DNA of 64,000 nucleotides from Cupriavidus lacunae (GCF_003353055.1 NZ_QKWJ01000003.1:186001-250000); one strand, 5' to 3'; counted from the stretch's first letter, positions 21,070 to 31,597 are shown. Numbers and translations: made by a program. The notes: generated by a model from the sequence alone, not told the origin.

Positions 21070-22041
21070 ATGGAACTCACCGGCGTCACTTCCCAGTCCA
21101 TCTTCGACGACAACGCAGCCGACATCAAACTCTCGTGGGTGGCCGGCCTGGAGGGCGCCGACCGCGCCTTTGACGTGGAGTTCGCCCGCGAAGCCACCTC
21201 CGCCGCCGACCTGGTGGGCCACCTGAACCTGATCCACCCGAACCGCATCCAGGTGCTCGGCAAACCCGAGATCACCTACTACCAGCGCCTGGACGACGAG
21301 ACCCGCAAGCGCCAGATGGGCGAGCTGATCCTGCTGGAGCCGCCCTTCCTGGTGATCGCCGACGGCATGGAGCCGCCGCCCGACCTGGAACTGCGCTGCA
21401 CGCGCTCGTCGACACCCCTGTTTACCACGCCGGTGTCGTCGGCGGCCGTGATCGACCACCTGCGCCTGTACCTGTCGCGCATCTCCGCGCCGCGCGTGAC
21501 CATGCACGGGGTGTTCCTCGACATCCTGGGCATGGGCGTGCTGATCATGGGTGAATCGGGACTGGGCAAGAGCGAACTGGGCCTGGAACTGATCTCGCGC
21601 GGCCACGGGCTGGTGGCCGATGACGCGGTCGACTTCGTCCGGCTGGGGCCGGATTTCATTGAAGGCCGCTGCCCGCCGCTGCTGCAGAACCTGCTGGAAG
21701 TGCGCGGCCTGGGCCTGCTCGATATCAAGACCATCTTCGGCGAGACCGCGGTGCGGCGGAAGATGAAGATCAAGCTGGTGGTGCAGCTGGTGCGGCGCAA
21801 CGACGGCGAGTTCGAGCGGCTGCCGCTCGATTCGCAGTACCTCGACGTGCTGGGCCTGCCGATCCACATGGTCAAGATCCAGGTGGCGGCCGGCCGCAAC
21901 CTTGCCGTGCTGGTCGAGGCCGCCGTGCGCAACACCATCCTGCGCCTGCGCGGCATCGACACGCTGCGCGACTTCATGGACCGCCAGCGTGCCGCCATGC
22001 AGGCCGATGTCGTGTCGCGCGGCCAGGGCCGGCTGCTCTGA
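21070..22041 (+). CDS. hprK: HPr kinase/phosphorylase
   Basis: Bifunctional enzyme that phosphorylates HPr on serine and removes that phosphate. It has 323 residues. The Walker A loop is GESGLGKSE at 161-169. The HPrK signature [17 protein letters not shown] lies near 210-226. The N-terminal domain covers about residues 1-130. In betaproteobacteria it links carbon and energy state to the nitrogen PTS; the HPr substrate gene is not in this window. It starts 80 bp after ptsN and is probably cotranscribed. Confidence 0.97.
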   Translation: MELTGVTSQSIFDDNAADIKLSWVAGLEGADRAFDVEFAREATSAADLVGHLNLIHPNRIQVLGKPEITYYQRLDDETRKRQMGELILLEPPFLVIADGMEPPPDLELRCTRSSTPLFTTPVSSAAVIDHLRLYLSRISAPRVTMHGVFLDILGMGVLIMGESGLGKSELGLELISRGHGLVADDAVDFVRLGPDFIEGRCPPLLQNLLEVRGLGLLDIKTIFGETAVRRKMKIKLVVQLVRRNDGEFERLPLDSQYLDVLGLPIHMVKIQVAAGRNLAVLVEAAVRNTILRLRGIDTLRDFMDRQRAAMQADVVSRGQGRLL

Positions 22042-22095
22042 GGCCCAGGGCCGCCTGCACCCGCGCAGCACGGTTTTCATTTGCTTACAACGGCA

Positions 22096-22146
22096 TTGAC
22101 GCATTACGTCAACGTTTCTCAGGCATGCTCCGTTTTGTGCTGTAAT
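22096..22146 (+). promoter_or_regulatory. Candidate psiF promoter with inverted repeat
   Basis: A perfect inverted repeat TTGACG-CATTA-CGTCAA (22096-22112) lies upstream of an extended -10-like TGCTGTAAT (22138-22146). The repeat could be an operator. Nothing here resembles the 7-bp direct repeats of a Pho box. Confidence 0.4.
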
Positions 22147-22226
22147 GGGCATCGCGCCCGTTACGGAAGCTGCAACGCCGCCAATGGCGCGCGGCCATGA
22201 AGTTTTCCACACCGAGGAGAGCAAGC

Positions 22227-22622
22227 ATGAAGAAACTGATCGCGATGTGTGCGCTGGTCACCCCGATGATCGCTGCCAGCGCTTTTGCGCAGACCGCCGC
22301 CACGCCAGCCACCCCCGCCACGCCGGCAAAGCCGGCGGCGACCGCCCCGGCGATGCCGGCCACACCCGCCACGTCCGCCACGCCGGCTACCCCGGACAAG
22401 CCCACGGCCAATGCCCAGCAGGACAAGATGAAGGCCTGCAATACCCAGGCCTCCGGCAAGAAGGGCGACGAACGCAAGGCGTTCATGCAGGAATGCCTGT
22501 CCAAGGCCGGGGTACCCAAGACCCAGCAGGAGAAAATGGCCTCCTGCAGCAAGTCCGGCAAGGGCAAGAAGGGCGACGAATACAAGTCCTACATGAAGGA
22601 TTGCCTGTCCAAGGCAGCCTGA
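22227..22622 (+). CDS. psiF: PsiF-family exported protein
   Basis: Small secreted protein of 131 residues with a signal peptide ending at AFA-Q near residue 19. An Ala/Thr/Pro-rich spacer of about 30 residues follows (many ATPA repeats). Two PsiF repeats follow, each with KMxxCNxQASGKKGDERKAFMQECLSKA-like spacing (Cys pairs about 20 residues apart). E. coli psiF is phosphate-starvation-inducible, but the molecular role is unknown. The ATG at 22227 has GAGGAGA upstream. It interrupts the usual hprK-rapZ adjacency. Confidence 0.88.
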   Translation: MKKLIAMCALVTPMIAASAFAQTAATPATPATPAKPAATAPAMPATPATSATPATPDKPTANAQQDKMKACNTQASGKKGDERKAFMQECLSKAGVPKTQQEKMASCSKSGKGKKGDEYKSYMKDCLSKAA

Positions 22623-22645
22623 GCGGCGACACCAGCTGAAGAAGC

Positions 22646-22674
22646 ATGGCGAACCGGGAGGTTCGCCATTTTTG
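22646..22674 (+). terminator. Intrinsic terminator after psiF
   Basis: ATGGCGAACC, loop GGGA, GGTTCGCCAT, then TTTTTG. A 10-bp perfect stem. It implies rapZ has a separate promoter. Confidence 0.9.
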
Positions 22675-22730
22675 CTTTGTAAACGCACTGTCATGACGCA
22701 GCCGGCACCTGATGCTATGCTTCAAGTGCT

Positions 22731-23615
<885 letters not shown>

Positions 23616-23696
23616 CGCAGGCGGACTGCCCACCGGCATCCGCACACAGCGTTGGCCTGTTGGCCCTTTGCTGCGCGATACCCAAGCTGGCACTGC

Positions 23697-24356
23697 ATGT
23701 CCTCGACCGACCTCTACCGTCCCACGGCATCAGAAGATCCGCCACGGACGCTCGACAACCTGCCGCTGTTCCCGTTGCACACGGTGCTGTTTCCCGGTGG
23801 ACGGCTGCCATTGCGCGTGTTCGAGGCGCGCTATGTCGACATGGTGCGCAACTGCCTGCGCGACAGCACACCCTTTGGCGTCTGCCTGATCGAAAGCGGC
23901 GAGGAAGTGGCCCGCCCGGACCAGTCCACCGTGCCCGAGCCGGTCGGTTGCCTGGCCGAGATCGTCGACTGCAACATGGAGCAACTCGGCGTGCTGCTGA
24001 TCCGCGCGCGCGGCCGCGAGCGCTTCCATATCGTCAGCCATGAGACCCGCGACGACGGCCTGCTGGTGGCACGCGCCGAAGTCCTCCCCCCCGACATCAT
24101 CGACTGCAAGCTGGAGCTGCTGGGCGAATGCCTGGATGCGCTGCGGCGCATTGTCACGCGGCTGCATGCCGAGCAACCCGACCGCCTGCCGTTCGACGAG
24201 CCCTACCTCTGGGACGACCCGAGCTGGGTTGCCAACCGGCTGTGCGAATTGCTGCCGGTGCCGCTCAAGGCCAAGCAGATGCTGATGGCACTGCCCGACG
24301 CGGGCATGCGCGTCGAGATCGTGCACCGCTACATGCGCCAGAACCACATGCTCTAG
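23697..24356 (+). CDS. LON peptidase N-terminal (substrate-binding) domain protein
   Basis: A 219-residue cytoplasmic protein consisting of a Lon substrate-binding-like domain without ATPase or protease parts. The early LPLFPLHTVLFPGGRLPLRVFEARYVDMVRNCL (about 19-51) is the family hallmark, followed by FGVCLIESGEEV. The function of these stand-alone proteins is unknown. The ATG at 23697 (MSSTDLYRP) is chosen; a GTG 15 codons upstream is possible. It converges with mutY after 19 bp, with no terminator between. Confidence 0.88.
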   Translation: MSSTDLYRPTASEDPPRTLDNLPLFPLHTVLFPGGRLPLRVFEARYVDMVRNCLRDSTPFGVCLIESGEEVARPDQSTVPEPVGCLAEIVDCNMEQLGVLLIRARGRERFHIVSHETRDDGLLVARAEVLPPDIIDCKLELLGECLDALRRIVTRLHAEQPDRLPFDEPYLWDDPSWVANRLCELLPVPLKAKQMLMALPDAGMRVEIVHRYMRQNHML

Positions 24357-24375
24357 GCGCGGTCTTCAGTCACGT

Positions 24376-25554
24376 TCAGAACAACCCGCCGCGGGCCTGG
24401 TCTTCCAGCAGCCGGCGCACCGGCGCGGGTGTCCCCACCGCATCGAGATCGTCGAGCGAGAGCCAGCGTTGCGCGGCCTCGCCGGCGCTGTCCTGCACCA
24501 TCAGGCTTGCGCCTTCCGCGCTCACATCGACCCGGATGGCACGGATCAGCAGGCGGAAGTGCGTGAACACATGGGTCAGCTCGCCGGTCAGCGCCGCGCG
24601 CGCGGGCCTGCCGAAGGCGCGCGCATAGTCGAGCGCCGCCGCCTCGGCGGCTTCCGCATCGAAGGGCACGGTGTCGACCGGCATCTCCGGCAGGCTCCAC
24701 AGGCCGCCCCAGATGCCGCTGCCCGGGCGCAGGCGCAGCAGCACTTCGCGCTCGCGCCGCACCAGCAGCATCACCGTGCTGCGCTCGGGGATGGCCGCGC
24801 GCGGCTTGGGCGTGGGCAGCACGCCGGTCAGCCCGTCGCGGCGGGCCGCGCAATCGGCCGACAGCGGGCACGCGCCGGCGTCGGCCAGGCAGGCCGGCTT
24901 GCCGCGCGAACACACCGTGGCGCCCAGGTCCATCAGCCCCTGCGTATAGGCGATCATGTCCTCAGCCTGGCGCGGGCCGGGCGACGGCAAGGCCACCTCG
25001 GCCAGTCGCCACATGCGCGTTTCCACCGCGCGCTCGCCCGGATGGCCATGGATGCCGAAGCAACGCGCGAACACCCGCTTGACGTTGCCGTCCAGGATCG
25101 GCGAGCGCACGCCGGCACTGAACGCGGCGATCGCCGCGGCAGTGGAGCGGCCGATGCCTGGCAGCGTGGCCAGCACCGCGGGATCCGTCGGGAAACGGCC
25201 GCCGTGCTCGCTGACCACCTGCATGGCGCAGCGGTGCAGGTTGCGCGCGCGCGAGTAATAGCCCAGCCCCGCCCACAGCGCCATCACCTGGTCGGCAGGC
25301 GCCGCGGCCAGGTCCTGCACCGTGGGCAACTGCGATACAAAGCGCTGGAAATAATCGATCACCGCGCTCACCTGGGTCTGCTGCAGCATGATCTCCGACA
25401 GCCAGATGCGGTACGGGTCGCGCGTGTTCTGCCACGGCAGGTCGTGCCGGCCATGCCGGCGCTGCCAGTCGACCACGCGCGCGCCGAAGTCGGGCGGCAC
25501 GCGGATGTCGTCGGGCATGGCGGGGACGGGGCGGAGGGCTGGTTTGCGGGGCAT
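24376..25554 (-). CDS. mutY: A/G-specific adenine DNA glycosylase
   Basis: Removes adenine mispaired with 8-oxoguanine. From the ATG at 25554 the protein has 392 residues; MPDDIR at 25518 is another possible start. Catalytic Glu54 lies in WLSEIMLQQTQV, the helix-hairpin-helix is LPGIGRSTAAAIA, and Asp155 is in LDGNVKR. A C-terminal NUDIX-like 8-oxoG-recognition domain follows from about residue 250. The [4Fe-4S] cysteines are 215, 222, 229 and 235, giving C-X6-C-X6-C-X5-C; the canonical second gap is two residues, so there is a four-residue insertion. It works with mutM, nearby. Confidence 0.94.
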   Translation of the reverse strand: MPRKPALRPVPAMPDDIRVPPDFGARVVDWQRRHGRHDLPWQNTRDPYRIWLSEIMLQQTQVSAVIDYFQRFVSQLPTVQDLAAAPADQVMALWAGLGYYSRARNLHRCAMQVVSEHGGRFPTDPAVLATLPGIGRSTAAAIAAFSAGVRSPILDGNVKRVFARCFGIHGHPGERAVETRMWRLAEVALPSPGPRQAEDMIAYTQGLMDLGATVCSRGKPACLADAGACPLSADCAARRDGLTGVLPTPKPRAAIPERSTVMLLVRREREVLLRLRPGSGIWGGLWSLPEMPVDTVPFDAEAAEAAALDYARAFGRPARAALTGELTHVFTHFRLLIRAIRVDVSAEGASLMVQDSAGEAAQRWLSLDDLDAVGTPAPVRRLLEDQARGGLF

Positions 25555-25603
25555 TTGGGTAAATCGATCTGAAGCGCTGAGGCGCGGGAACACTGCGGCG
25601 CGC

Positions 25604-25634
25604 CAAAGAAAAAGGCGCCGCAAAGCGCGGCGCC
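25604..25634 (-). terminator. Intrinsic terminator of the dynamin-like gene
   Basis: On the minus strand: GGCGCCGC, loop GCTTT, GCGGCGCC, then TTTTTCTTT. It separates the dynamin-like gene from mutY. Confidence 0.9.
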
Positions 25635-25661
25635 ACATGATATACCGGCCGGGGACGCGGG

Positions 25662-27614
25662 CTAGGCTACCGCAAGGCTCGCACTATCGGCGCCGGCAGC
25701 CGGCAGCATCAGCCGCTGCGCGTAGCCCTCGATGAGCCCGCTGCGATCATCGAGCCCGTTGAGCACTTCCTCAAGCTCGGCGATGCGGCTTTCCAGCGTG
25801 TCGGTGGCCTCGTGGATGCGCTCGATCGAATCGACGCGCCGGCGCAGCTGCTTCTGGTGCTCGCGCACCTGCGCTTCCAGCGGCGTCATCACCGACTTGA
25901 GCCAGACCTCGATATCGCGGTTCAGGTCACGGAAGTTCTCCAGCACGCGGCTGGCCATGGTGTTGAACGCGCTCTGCACCAGCTGCGGGCGTGAACGCGT
26001 CAGCATGCTGACCGTGCCGAAGTGCGCATGCACCAGCCGCAGCGTCTCCTGCAGCTCGGCCACGTAGCGCTCGGCGGTGAACTGCATCGGCGCGGGCAGT
26101 GTGAAGCCGTGCTCGGCATTGAAGCGCCGGTACATGCTTTCGATCAGCTGGTGCAGCTGGCCGATCTTGTTGTCGGCATCGGTCACCAGTCCCGTCAGCT
26201 GCGCGAACAGCGCATCCATGTCCTCGCGCAGGCCGCGCGAGAAGAAGCGCTCCTTCATCTGCTCGCGCGCGGCGCGCATGGTGCGGCGCACGTCGCGCAG
26301 CTGCAGGCTCTTGATGATGTCGGCGCTGTGGCGGCCGAAGACCATGCGCAGTGCCTGGAACTTGCTGATGCTCTGCTCGAACTCGTCCTTCTCGCCCTGC
26401 ACCCGCATCAGCATGTGCTTGACCATCGCATGGTTCTTGCCGCGCAGGCCGCGCAGCTCGAACAGCTGCTCGACGATATCGCGGCGGCGGCTCTGCAGCA
26501 GCTGCTGCGCGGCGCGCGCCATGTCCTGCACCTGCCGGTGCACCTGGTCCGAGACGATCTCGCGCCGGCGCGGGATCAGCTGGTCGGACAGCACGTGCTC
26601 GAATTCGGGCAGCCCGCTGCGCGCCAGCAGCGCATCGTCATGCGTGACCTTGGCCACCAGGCCCTTCTGCGCCGAGACCGGATACACGCGCGACTGCTCG
26701 ATGCCCAGCACCTGCCCGGTGGTGGACACCTGCCGCGCGATCTCCTGCGCGATCTCGCCCGGCTGGCGCAGCGGATCCCACAGCCCGTCGATCTTGTTGA
26801 GCACGGCCAGGCAGCCGCGCCGGTGGCCGGCGCCGACATGGCTGCGCCACAGCTCCAGATCGCTCTTGGTGACGCCCGCGTCGGCAGCCAGCACGAACAC
26901 CACCACGTGCGCGTCCGGGATCAGCCGCAGCGTCAGCTCGGGCTCGGTGCCGATCGCGTTCAGGCCCGGCGTGTCCAGGATCACCAGGCCCTGGCGCAGC
27001 AGCGGGTGCGGGAAATTGATGACGGCGTGGCGCCAGCGCGAGATCTCGACCATGCCTTCGGCATCGACCGAATAGGCGGCGTCGGGATCGTTCTCGTGGT
27101 ACAGGCCCAGCGCCTCGGCCTGCTCCGGGGGCACGCGCACGGTCTGCACCACGTGCTGAAATGCGTCCAGCATGCCCTCGGGCGAAGACGGATCCAGCGG
27201 CACCGAATGCCAGTGCGAAGCCGAGGTGCCTGCCTCCAGGAAGTCAGCGGTCGAGGCCTCCTGCAGGCGCGTCTCGATCGGCAGCAGGCGGATGCTGGGT
27301 GGCTCGGCCTCGTCGTAGCGCAGCTCGGTCGGGCACATGGTGGTGCGCCCCGCCGACGATGGCAGGATGCGGCGCCCGTAGTCGGCAAAGAAGATGGCGT
27401 TGATCAGCTCGCTCTTGCCGCGCGAGAACTCGGCAATGAAGGCGACCTTGAGGCGGTCGCTGCGCAGCACGCTCTGGATGCGCTGCACGCGGTCGTCGGC
27501 CTGGGCATCGTACAGGTCGTGCTGCTGCAACCAGGACTGGAATTCGGCCAGTGACTGGAGGACCCCGGTTCTCCAGGCGCCGTATTGTTCGAATTGGTGG
27601 GCGAGCGTTGTCAT
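25662..27614 (-). CDS. Dynamin-like GTPase
   Basis: Large GTPase of 650 residues. The G1 loop is AEFSRGKS at 61-68; G3 is DTPGLN; G4 is NKIDG. The C-terminal ~350 residues are predicted helical and coiled-coil, ending with ERIHEATDTLESRIAELEEVLNGL. This fits bacterial dynamin-like proteins that remodel or protect membranes, but no partner or role is shown. The ATG at 27614 (MTTLAHQ) is chosen over upstream frame with no homology. It lies between mutM and mutY on the same strand. Confidence 0.85.
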   Translation of the reverse strand: MTTLAHQFEQYGAWRTGVLQSLAEFQSWLQQHDLYDAQADDRVQRIQSVLRSDRLKVAFIAEFSRGKSELINAIFFADYGRRILPSSAGRTTMCPTELRYDEAEPPSIRLLPIETRLQEASTADFLEAGTSASHWHSVPLDPSSPEGMLDAFQHVVQTVRVPPEQAEALGLYHENDPDAAYSVDAEGMVEISRWRHAVINFPHPLLRQGLVILDTPGLNAIGTEPELTLRLIPDAHVVVFVLAADAGVTKSDLELWRSHVGAGHRRGCLAVLNKIDGLWDPLRQPGEIAQEIARQVSTTGQVLGIEQSRVYPVSAQKGLVAKVTHDDALLARSGLPEFEHVLSDQLIPRRREIVSDQVHRQVQDMARAAQQLLQSRRRDIVEQLFELRGLRGKNHAMVKHMLMRVQGEKDEFEQSISKFQALRMVFGRHSADIIKSLQLRDVRRTMRAAREQMKERFFSRGLREDMDALFAQLTGLVTDADNKIGQLHQLIESMYRRFNAEHGFTLPAPMQFTAERYVAELQETLRLVHAHFGTVSMLTRSRPQLVQSAFNTMASRVLENFRDLNRDIEVWLKSVMTPLEAQVREHQKQLRRRVDSIERIHEATDTLESRIAELEEVLNGLDDRSGLIEGYAQRLMLPAAGADSASLAVA

Positions 27615-27906
27615 GGAGCTGTTCGGCTGACTCGGTTTTACCTCGGGGCTCGCCGCCTTCGCGGTGTGCCCGTGTTCACGCAATGCCGGCCCGCACCAGC
27701 GTCTACCCGGCAAGCGGCTGGGCCATTTTGTAACTTTTTATGACTGCGTACACGATACAGGTTTCCACGATGGTTTTGTGGAATTCGCGCCCCTTGCGCG
27801 GCGGCGGCGCCGGGAGTGTTGCGCCGACCCATCGACAATAGCCGGCGGCGCGCATTGTGCGGCACACGGCGCCTGCTGCCGGACTGGCCTGAGGGGCCGC
27901 CAAGGC

Positions 27907-28797
27907 TCAGTGCTGGCAGTTGGGGCAGTAGAAGGTAGAGCGCTGGCCCTGCACGATCTGGCGCACGGGCGTGGCGCAGACCCGGCACGGCTGGCCGGCG
28001 CGGTCGTAGACAAAGCAATCGAGCTGGAAGTAGCCGCTGGCGCCGTCGCTGCCGACAAAATCGCGCAGCGTGCTGCCGCCGCGCTCGATGGCCTGCGCCA
28101 GGGTTTCGCGCACAGCCTGCGCCAGGCGGTCGCAGCGCGCTCGGCTCAGGCGCCCGGCCGGGGTGGTCGGGCGGATGCCGGCGCGGAACAGGCTTTCAGA
28201 CGCATAGATATTGCCCACCCCAACCACGATGCCGCCGGCCAGCAGCACGGTCTTGATGGCGGCGCTGCGCCCGCGCGTGTGGCGATGCAGCCAGGCGCCG
28301 TCGAAGGCGGGATCGAAGGGCTCGATGCCGAGCGTGCGCAGCAGCGGATGCGACGCCAGTTCCGCCTCGGGCAGGGTCGTCCACAGGATTGCGCCGAAGC
28401 GGCGGGGATCGCGGAAACGCAGCACGATCGTGCCCTGCCCGGGCTGCTGGGTGGCATCTGGTGTGGCGCCCGGCTCCGCAGCCAGCACCAGGTCGAGGTG
28501 GTCATGCGCACCGGGCGGTGGCGCATCGGGCAGCACCCGCAGGGTTCCGGTCATGCCGAGGTGCACCAGCAGCCAGCCAGCGGGCTCCCCCGCATCGGCA
28601 CTGACGCACTCGAGCAGCAGGTACTTGCCGCGGCGCTCGATGCGGCGCACCAGCCGCCGCGCCAGGCGCTCTTCCAGCTCCGGATCTACCGGCCAGCGCA
28701 GGCCGCGGTGGCGCACGGTGACCGCGGCGATGCGGCGTCCCACCACATGCGGCAACAAGCCGCGCCGGGTCACTTCGACCTCGGGCAATTCTGGCAT
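27907..28797 (-). CDS. mutM: Formamidopyrimidine-DNA glycosylase
   Basis: Bifunctional glycosylase/AP lyase that excises 8-oxoguanine and FapyG. It has 296 residues. The N-terminus [14 protein letters not shown] provides the catalytic Pro (after Met removal) and Glu. A C-terminal zinc finger has CRVC and CPNC about 20 residues apart. It is about 20 residues longer than E. coli Fpg because of an Asp/Pro-rich insertion near residue 100. The ATG at 28797 is certain from this N-terminus. It is divergent from the TPR gene. Confidence 0.97.
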   Translation of the reverse strand: MPELPEVEVTRRGLLPHVVGRRIAAVTVRHRGLRWPVDPELEERLARRLVRRIERRGKYLLLECVSADAGEPAGWLLVHLGMTGTLRVLPDAPPPGAHDHLDLVLAAEPGATPDATQQPGQGTIVLRFRDPRRFGAILWTTLPEAELASHPLLRTLGIEPFDPAFDGAWLHRHTRGRSAAIKTVLLAGGIVVGVGNIYASESLFRAGIRPTTPAGRLSRARCDRLAQAVRETLAQAIERGGSTLRDFVGSDGASGYFQLDCFVYDRAGQPCRVCATPVRQIVQGQRSTFYCPNCQH

Positions 28798-28870
28798 CGA
28801 ACCTCTCCGTTGGTTACCGCTCAAAACTTCTGCCGCGCCTGCGGGCACCGTCCTGCGGCGCCAAGCAGCG

Positions 28871-28893
28871 CATTGTAGCGGCAGGCTACAATG
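28871..28893. promoter_or_regulatory. Palindromic divergent promoter candidate between mutM and the TPR gene
   Basis: Perfect inverted repeat CATTGTAGC-GGCAG-GCTACAATG. Each arm carries TACAAT, a good -10 hexamer, reading outward on each strand (28887-28892 on plus; 28872-28877 on minus). Matching -35 elements are weak. It could be a symmetric bidirectional promoter or an operator. Confidence 0.45.
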
Positions 28894-28950
28894 CCTTTAT
28901 CAATGCGCAATCTCCCATCCTTCGCCTGCGCGCGCCGGAGCACTCAATAC

Positions 28951-30894
28951 ATGTCGGACCTCATGCCGGACCTGATGCCGGACTCCACGTTGCAAGCCAC
29001 CGCGGGCGGCCGCCTGACCACATTCCCGGGCGCCGGATCGCGCACAGCCGGTGCTTTTGCCCGCTTGTGCCTGGCGCCACGGCGCCACGCGCGTGCGCTG
29101 GCCGCCTTTGCGGTGCTGGCCATGGCCGCGGGCGCAAGCCCTGCGGCGCCGGCAGTTGACGCAGGGGCACTGCCTAGGTTGCAGCTGGCCGCGGCGGAAA
29201 ACGAGCGCCCTGCCGCCGGCAAGTCGGCGCGCACCCCGCTGCCGTCGCTGGGGCTGACCGACGATATCGTCTATATGGTGCTGGCCGCGGAGATTTCCAT
29301 GCAGCGCGGGCTGGTCGGCCCGGCCTACCGCACCTACCTGGAACTGGCACGCCAGACCCGCGACCCGCGCTTCGCGCAGCGCGCCACCGAGATCGCCTTC
29401 AACGCGCGTATCCCGCAGCAGGCGCTCGACGCCGCGCGCCTGTGGAAGGACATCGCCCCGACCTCACCCGCGGCAACCCAGGTGCTGTCGACGCTGCTGG
29501 TGCTCAACGGCCGCTGGGACGACGCCCGGCCACTGCTGCAGCAACAGCTGGCCGCTGTGCCGGCCAACCATCGCGGCGACGCCATCCTGCAGCTGCAGCA
29601 GCAGCTGTCGCGCACCAGCGATCCGGCCGGCGCGGCCGCGCTGCTGCAGGACCTGACCAGGAATGAAGCCAGGCTGCCTGAAACGCAGCTGGCCCTGGCG
29701 CGCGCCAGGGAAATCGCCGGCGACGACCCGGGCGCGCTGGCCGCCCTCGACCAGGCGCTGCTGCTGCGCCCCGGCTATGAAGCGGCCGCGCTGATGTCGG
29801 CCGAGATGCGCGCGGAGAAGCAGCCCGACGAAGCCGTCGCGGTGCTCAAGCGCTTCCTCGAGAAGTCGCCCGACTCGGTCAACGGCCATATCACGCTGGC
29901 GCGGCTGTACCTGCTGAAGAACGACATGCAGTCGGCCCGCGCGGAATTTGAGACGCTGCGCAAGGTGGCCCCTGCCGACCCGCGCGTCCCGCTGGCGCTT
30001 GGCCTGACCAGCCTGCAGGCCAAGAACTACGACGAGGCCGAGCAGTACCTGCAGGAATACCTGCAACTGGTCGAGAAGCAGCCCACCGCCAACCCGGACA
30101 TCGCCTACCAGTACCTGGCGCAGATTGCCGAGGAGCGCAAGGACTACGCGGGTGCGATCCGCTGGCTGGACCGCATCGAGGATATCCGCCTCGCGCCCGC
30201 GGCAACCGCCAAGCGCGCGCAGTTGCTGGCGCGCATGGGCAAGCTCGACGACGCGCAGGCGCTCTTTGGCGAGCTGCTCAGCGACGCCGATGACATCCCC
30301 GATCCCGGCCAGCGCACGCAGCGCGTGACCGCCATCCGCCAGGCCGAAGTGGCCACGCTGATGGAGAGCAAGGCCTATGACCGCGCCCGCAAGGTGCTCA
30401 ACGAACGCGTTACCGCCGAGCCCGACAACGCCGACTGGATCTATGAGCTGGCCATGCTCGACGAACGCCAGAAGCGCTACGACAGCATGGAAAAAGGCCT
30501 GCGCAAAGTGATCGCGCTGCAGCCGCAGCAGAAGCAGGGCTATAACGCGCTGGGCTACTCGCTGGCCGACCGCAACGAGCGCCTGCCCGAGGCGCTCAAG
30601 CTGCTGGAGCGCGCCTCCGAGCTGGGACCGGACGATCCTTACATCATGGACAGCCTGGCCTGGGTCAAATTCCGCATGGGCGACCTGCGCCCCGCGGCCG
30701 ACCTGCTGCGCAATGCCTATTCCAAGGCGCCCGAAGCCGAGATCGGCGCGCACCTGGGCGAGGTGCTGTGGGCACTCGGCGAGCGCGACGAAGCGCGCAA
30801 GACCTGGACCGAAGCCGTGCGCATCGACCCCGAGAACGAGACCCTGGTCGATACGCTGCGCCGCTACAAGGTCAACATGCAGCTGTCCAAGTAA
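28951..30894 (+). CDS. Tetratricopeptide repeat protein, probably periplasmic
   Basis: A 647-residue protein with a hydrophobic segment near residues 44-60 (ALAAFAVLAMAAGASPAAPA), probably a late signal sequence. About ten TPR units follow, for example PDEAVAVLKRFLEKSPDSVNGHITLARLYLLKNDM and PEALKLLERASELGPDDPYIMDSLAWVKFRMGDL. It is a protein-interaction scaffold of unknown role. Immediate linkage to lolB suggests an outer-membrane assembly link, but this is inference. The ATG at 28951 has GGAG 10 bases upstream; in-frame ATGs at 28891 and 28903 overlap the predicted promoter and are less likely. Confidence 0.82.
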   Translation: MSDLMPDLMPDSTLQATAGGRLTTFPGAGSRTAGAFARLCLAPRRHARALAAFAVLAMAAGASPAAPAVDAGALPRLQLAAAENERPAAGKSARTPLPSLGLTDDIVYMVLAAEISMQRGLVGPAYRTYLELARQTRDPRFAQRATEIAFNARIPQQALDAARLWKDIAPTSPAATQVLSTLLVLNGRWDDARPLLQQQLAAVPANHRGDAILQLQQQLSRTSDPAGAAALLQDLTRNEARLPETQLALARAREIAGDDPGALAALDQALLLRPGYEAAALMSAEMRAEKQPDEAVAVLKRFLEKSPDSVNGHITLARLYLLKNDMQSARAEFETLRKVAPADPRVPLALGLTSLQAKNYDEAEQYLQEYLQLVEKQPTANPDIAYQYLAQIAEERKDYAGAIRWLDRIEDIRLAPAATAKRAQLLARMGKLDDAQALFGELLSDADDIPDPGQRTQRVTAIRQAEVATLMESKAYDRARKVLNERVTAEPDNADWIYELAMLDERQKRYDSMEKGLRKVIALQPQQKQGYNALGYSLADRNERLPEALKLLERASELGPDDPYIMDSLAWVKFRMGDLRPAADLLRNAYSKAPEAEIGAHLGEVLWALGERDEARKTWTEAVRIDPENETLVDTLRRYKVNMQLSK

Positions 30895-30979
30895 CCCCGC
30901 GCGCCGCGCGCCCGAAGCCCGGGCCCGCGGCGCCGGATTCCCGTCAGCCGGCGGCCGCCGCGCCGCCGTCCTCACGACC

Positions 30980-31597
30980 ATGCCCATGAACCGATCCCGA
31001 CGCCTGGCGCTGCTTTGCCTGGGCGCGCCCCTGCTGTTGCAGGCGTGCGCCAGCGTGGCGCCGTCGCGCAGCTTTGATGTCGACCCCAGCGCCGCCAGCC
31101 AGCAATACACCGGCCGCTTCTCCGCCAACTACGTGCGCTACGGGCGCGACGAGGGCGTGCAGGGCAGCTTCCGCTGGGAAGAGCAGGGCCGCAACGTGCG
31201 GCTGGACCTGGTGTCGCCGCTCGGCCAGACCCTGGCCGTGGTCACCGCGACACCGTCCGGCGCCACGCTTGACCTGCCCAACCAGCCGCCGCGCAACGCG
31301 CCCGAAGTCGACACCCTGATGGAGGAAGCGCTCGGCTTTGCGCTGCCGGTGGCCGGCATGCGCGACTGGCTGCACGGGCGTGCCACGCAGGGCGCGCCGG
31401 CGCGCACCACGCGCGACGAGCAGGGCCGGCTGGCCACGCTGTCGCAGAACGGCTGGACCGTGCGCTATGTCGCCTGGCAGGATGCGCCCGCAGCCGGCGC
31501 CGCTGCAACCCAGGTGCCGCGCCGCATCGACCTGGCCCGCGACGCCGGCAGCAATCCGCTGTCGGTGCGCCTCGTGATCGATCCCCAGACGCCATGA
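30980..31597 (+). CDS. lolB: Outer-membrane lipoprotein receptor LolB
   Basis: Inserts lipoproteins into the outer membrane after receiving them from LolA. It has 205 residues with a lipobox LLQAC at Cys23. The beta-barrel-like core has [25 protein letters not shown] and [12 protein letters not shown]. Both ATG codons at 30980 and 30986 are possible. The stop overlaps the ispE start as ATGA, so the two are translationally coupled; the lolB-ispE pair is standard in proteobacteria. Confidence 0.92.
   Translation: MPMNRSRRLALLCLGAPLLLQACASVAPSRSFDVDPSAASQQYTGRFSANYVRYGRDEGVQGSFRWEEQGRNVRLDLVSPLGQTLAVVTATPSGATLDLPNQPPRNAPEVDTLMEEALGFALPVAGMRDWLHGRATQGAPARTTRDEQGRLATLSQNGWTVRYVAWQDAPAAGAAATQVPRRIDLARDAGSNPLSVRLVIDPQTP

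Noticed and set aside
22285-22400. Tandem ACGCCGGC/CCACGCC triplet-like repeats in psiF as a mobile or CRISPR-like repeat
   Set aside because: They encode an in-frame Ala-Thr-Pro spacer after the signal peptide; ordinary low-complexity coding sequence.
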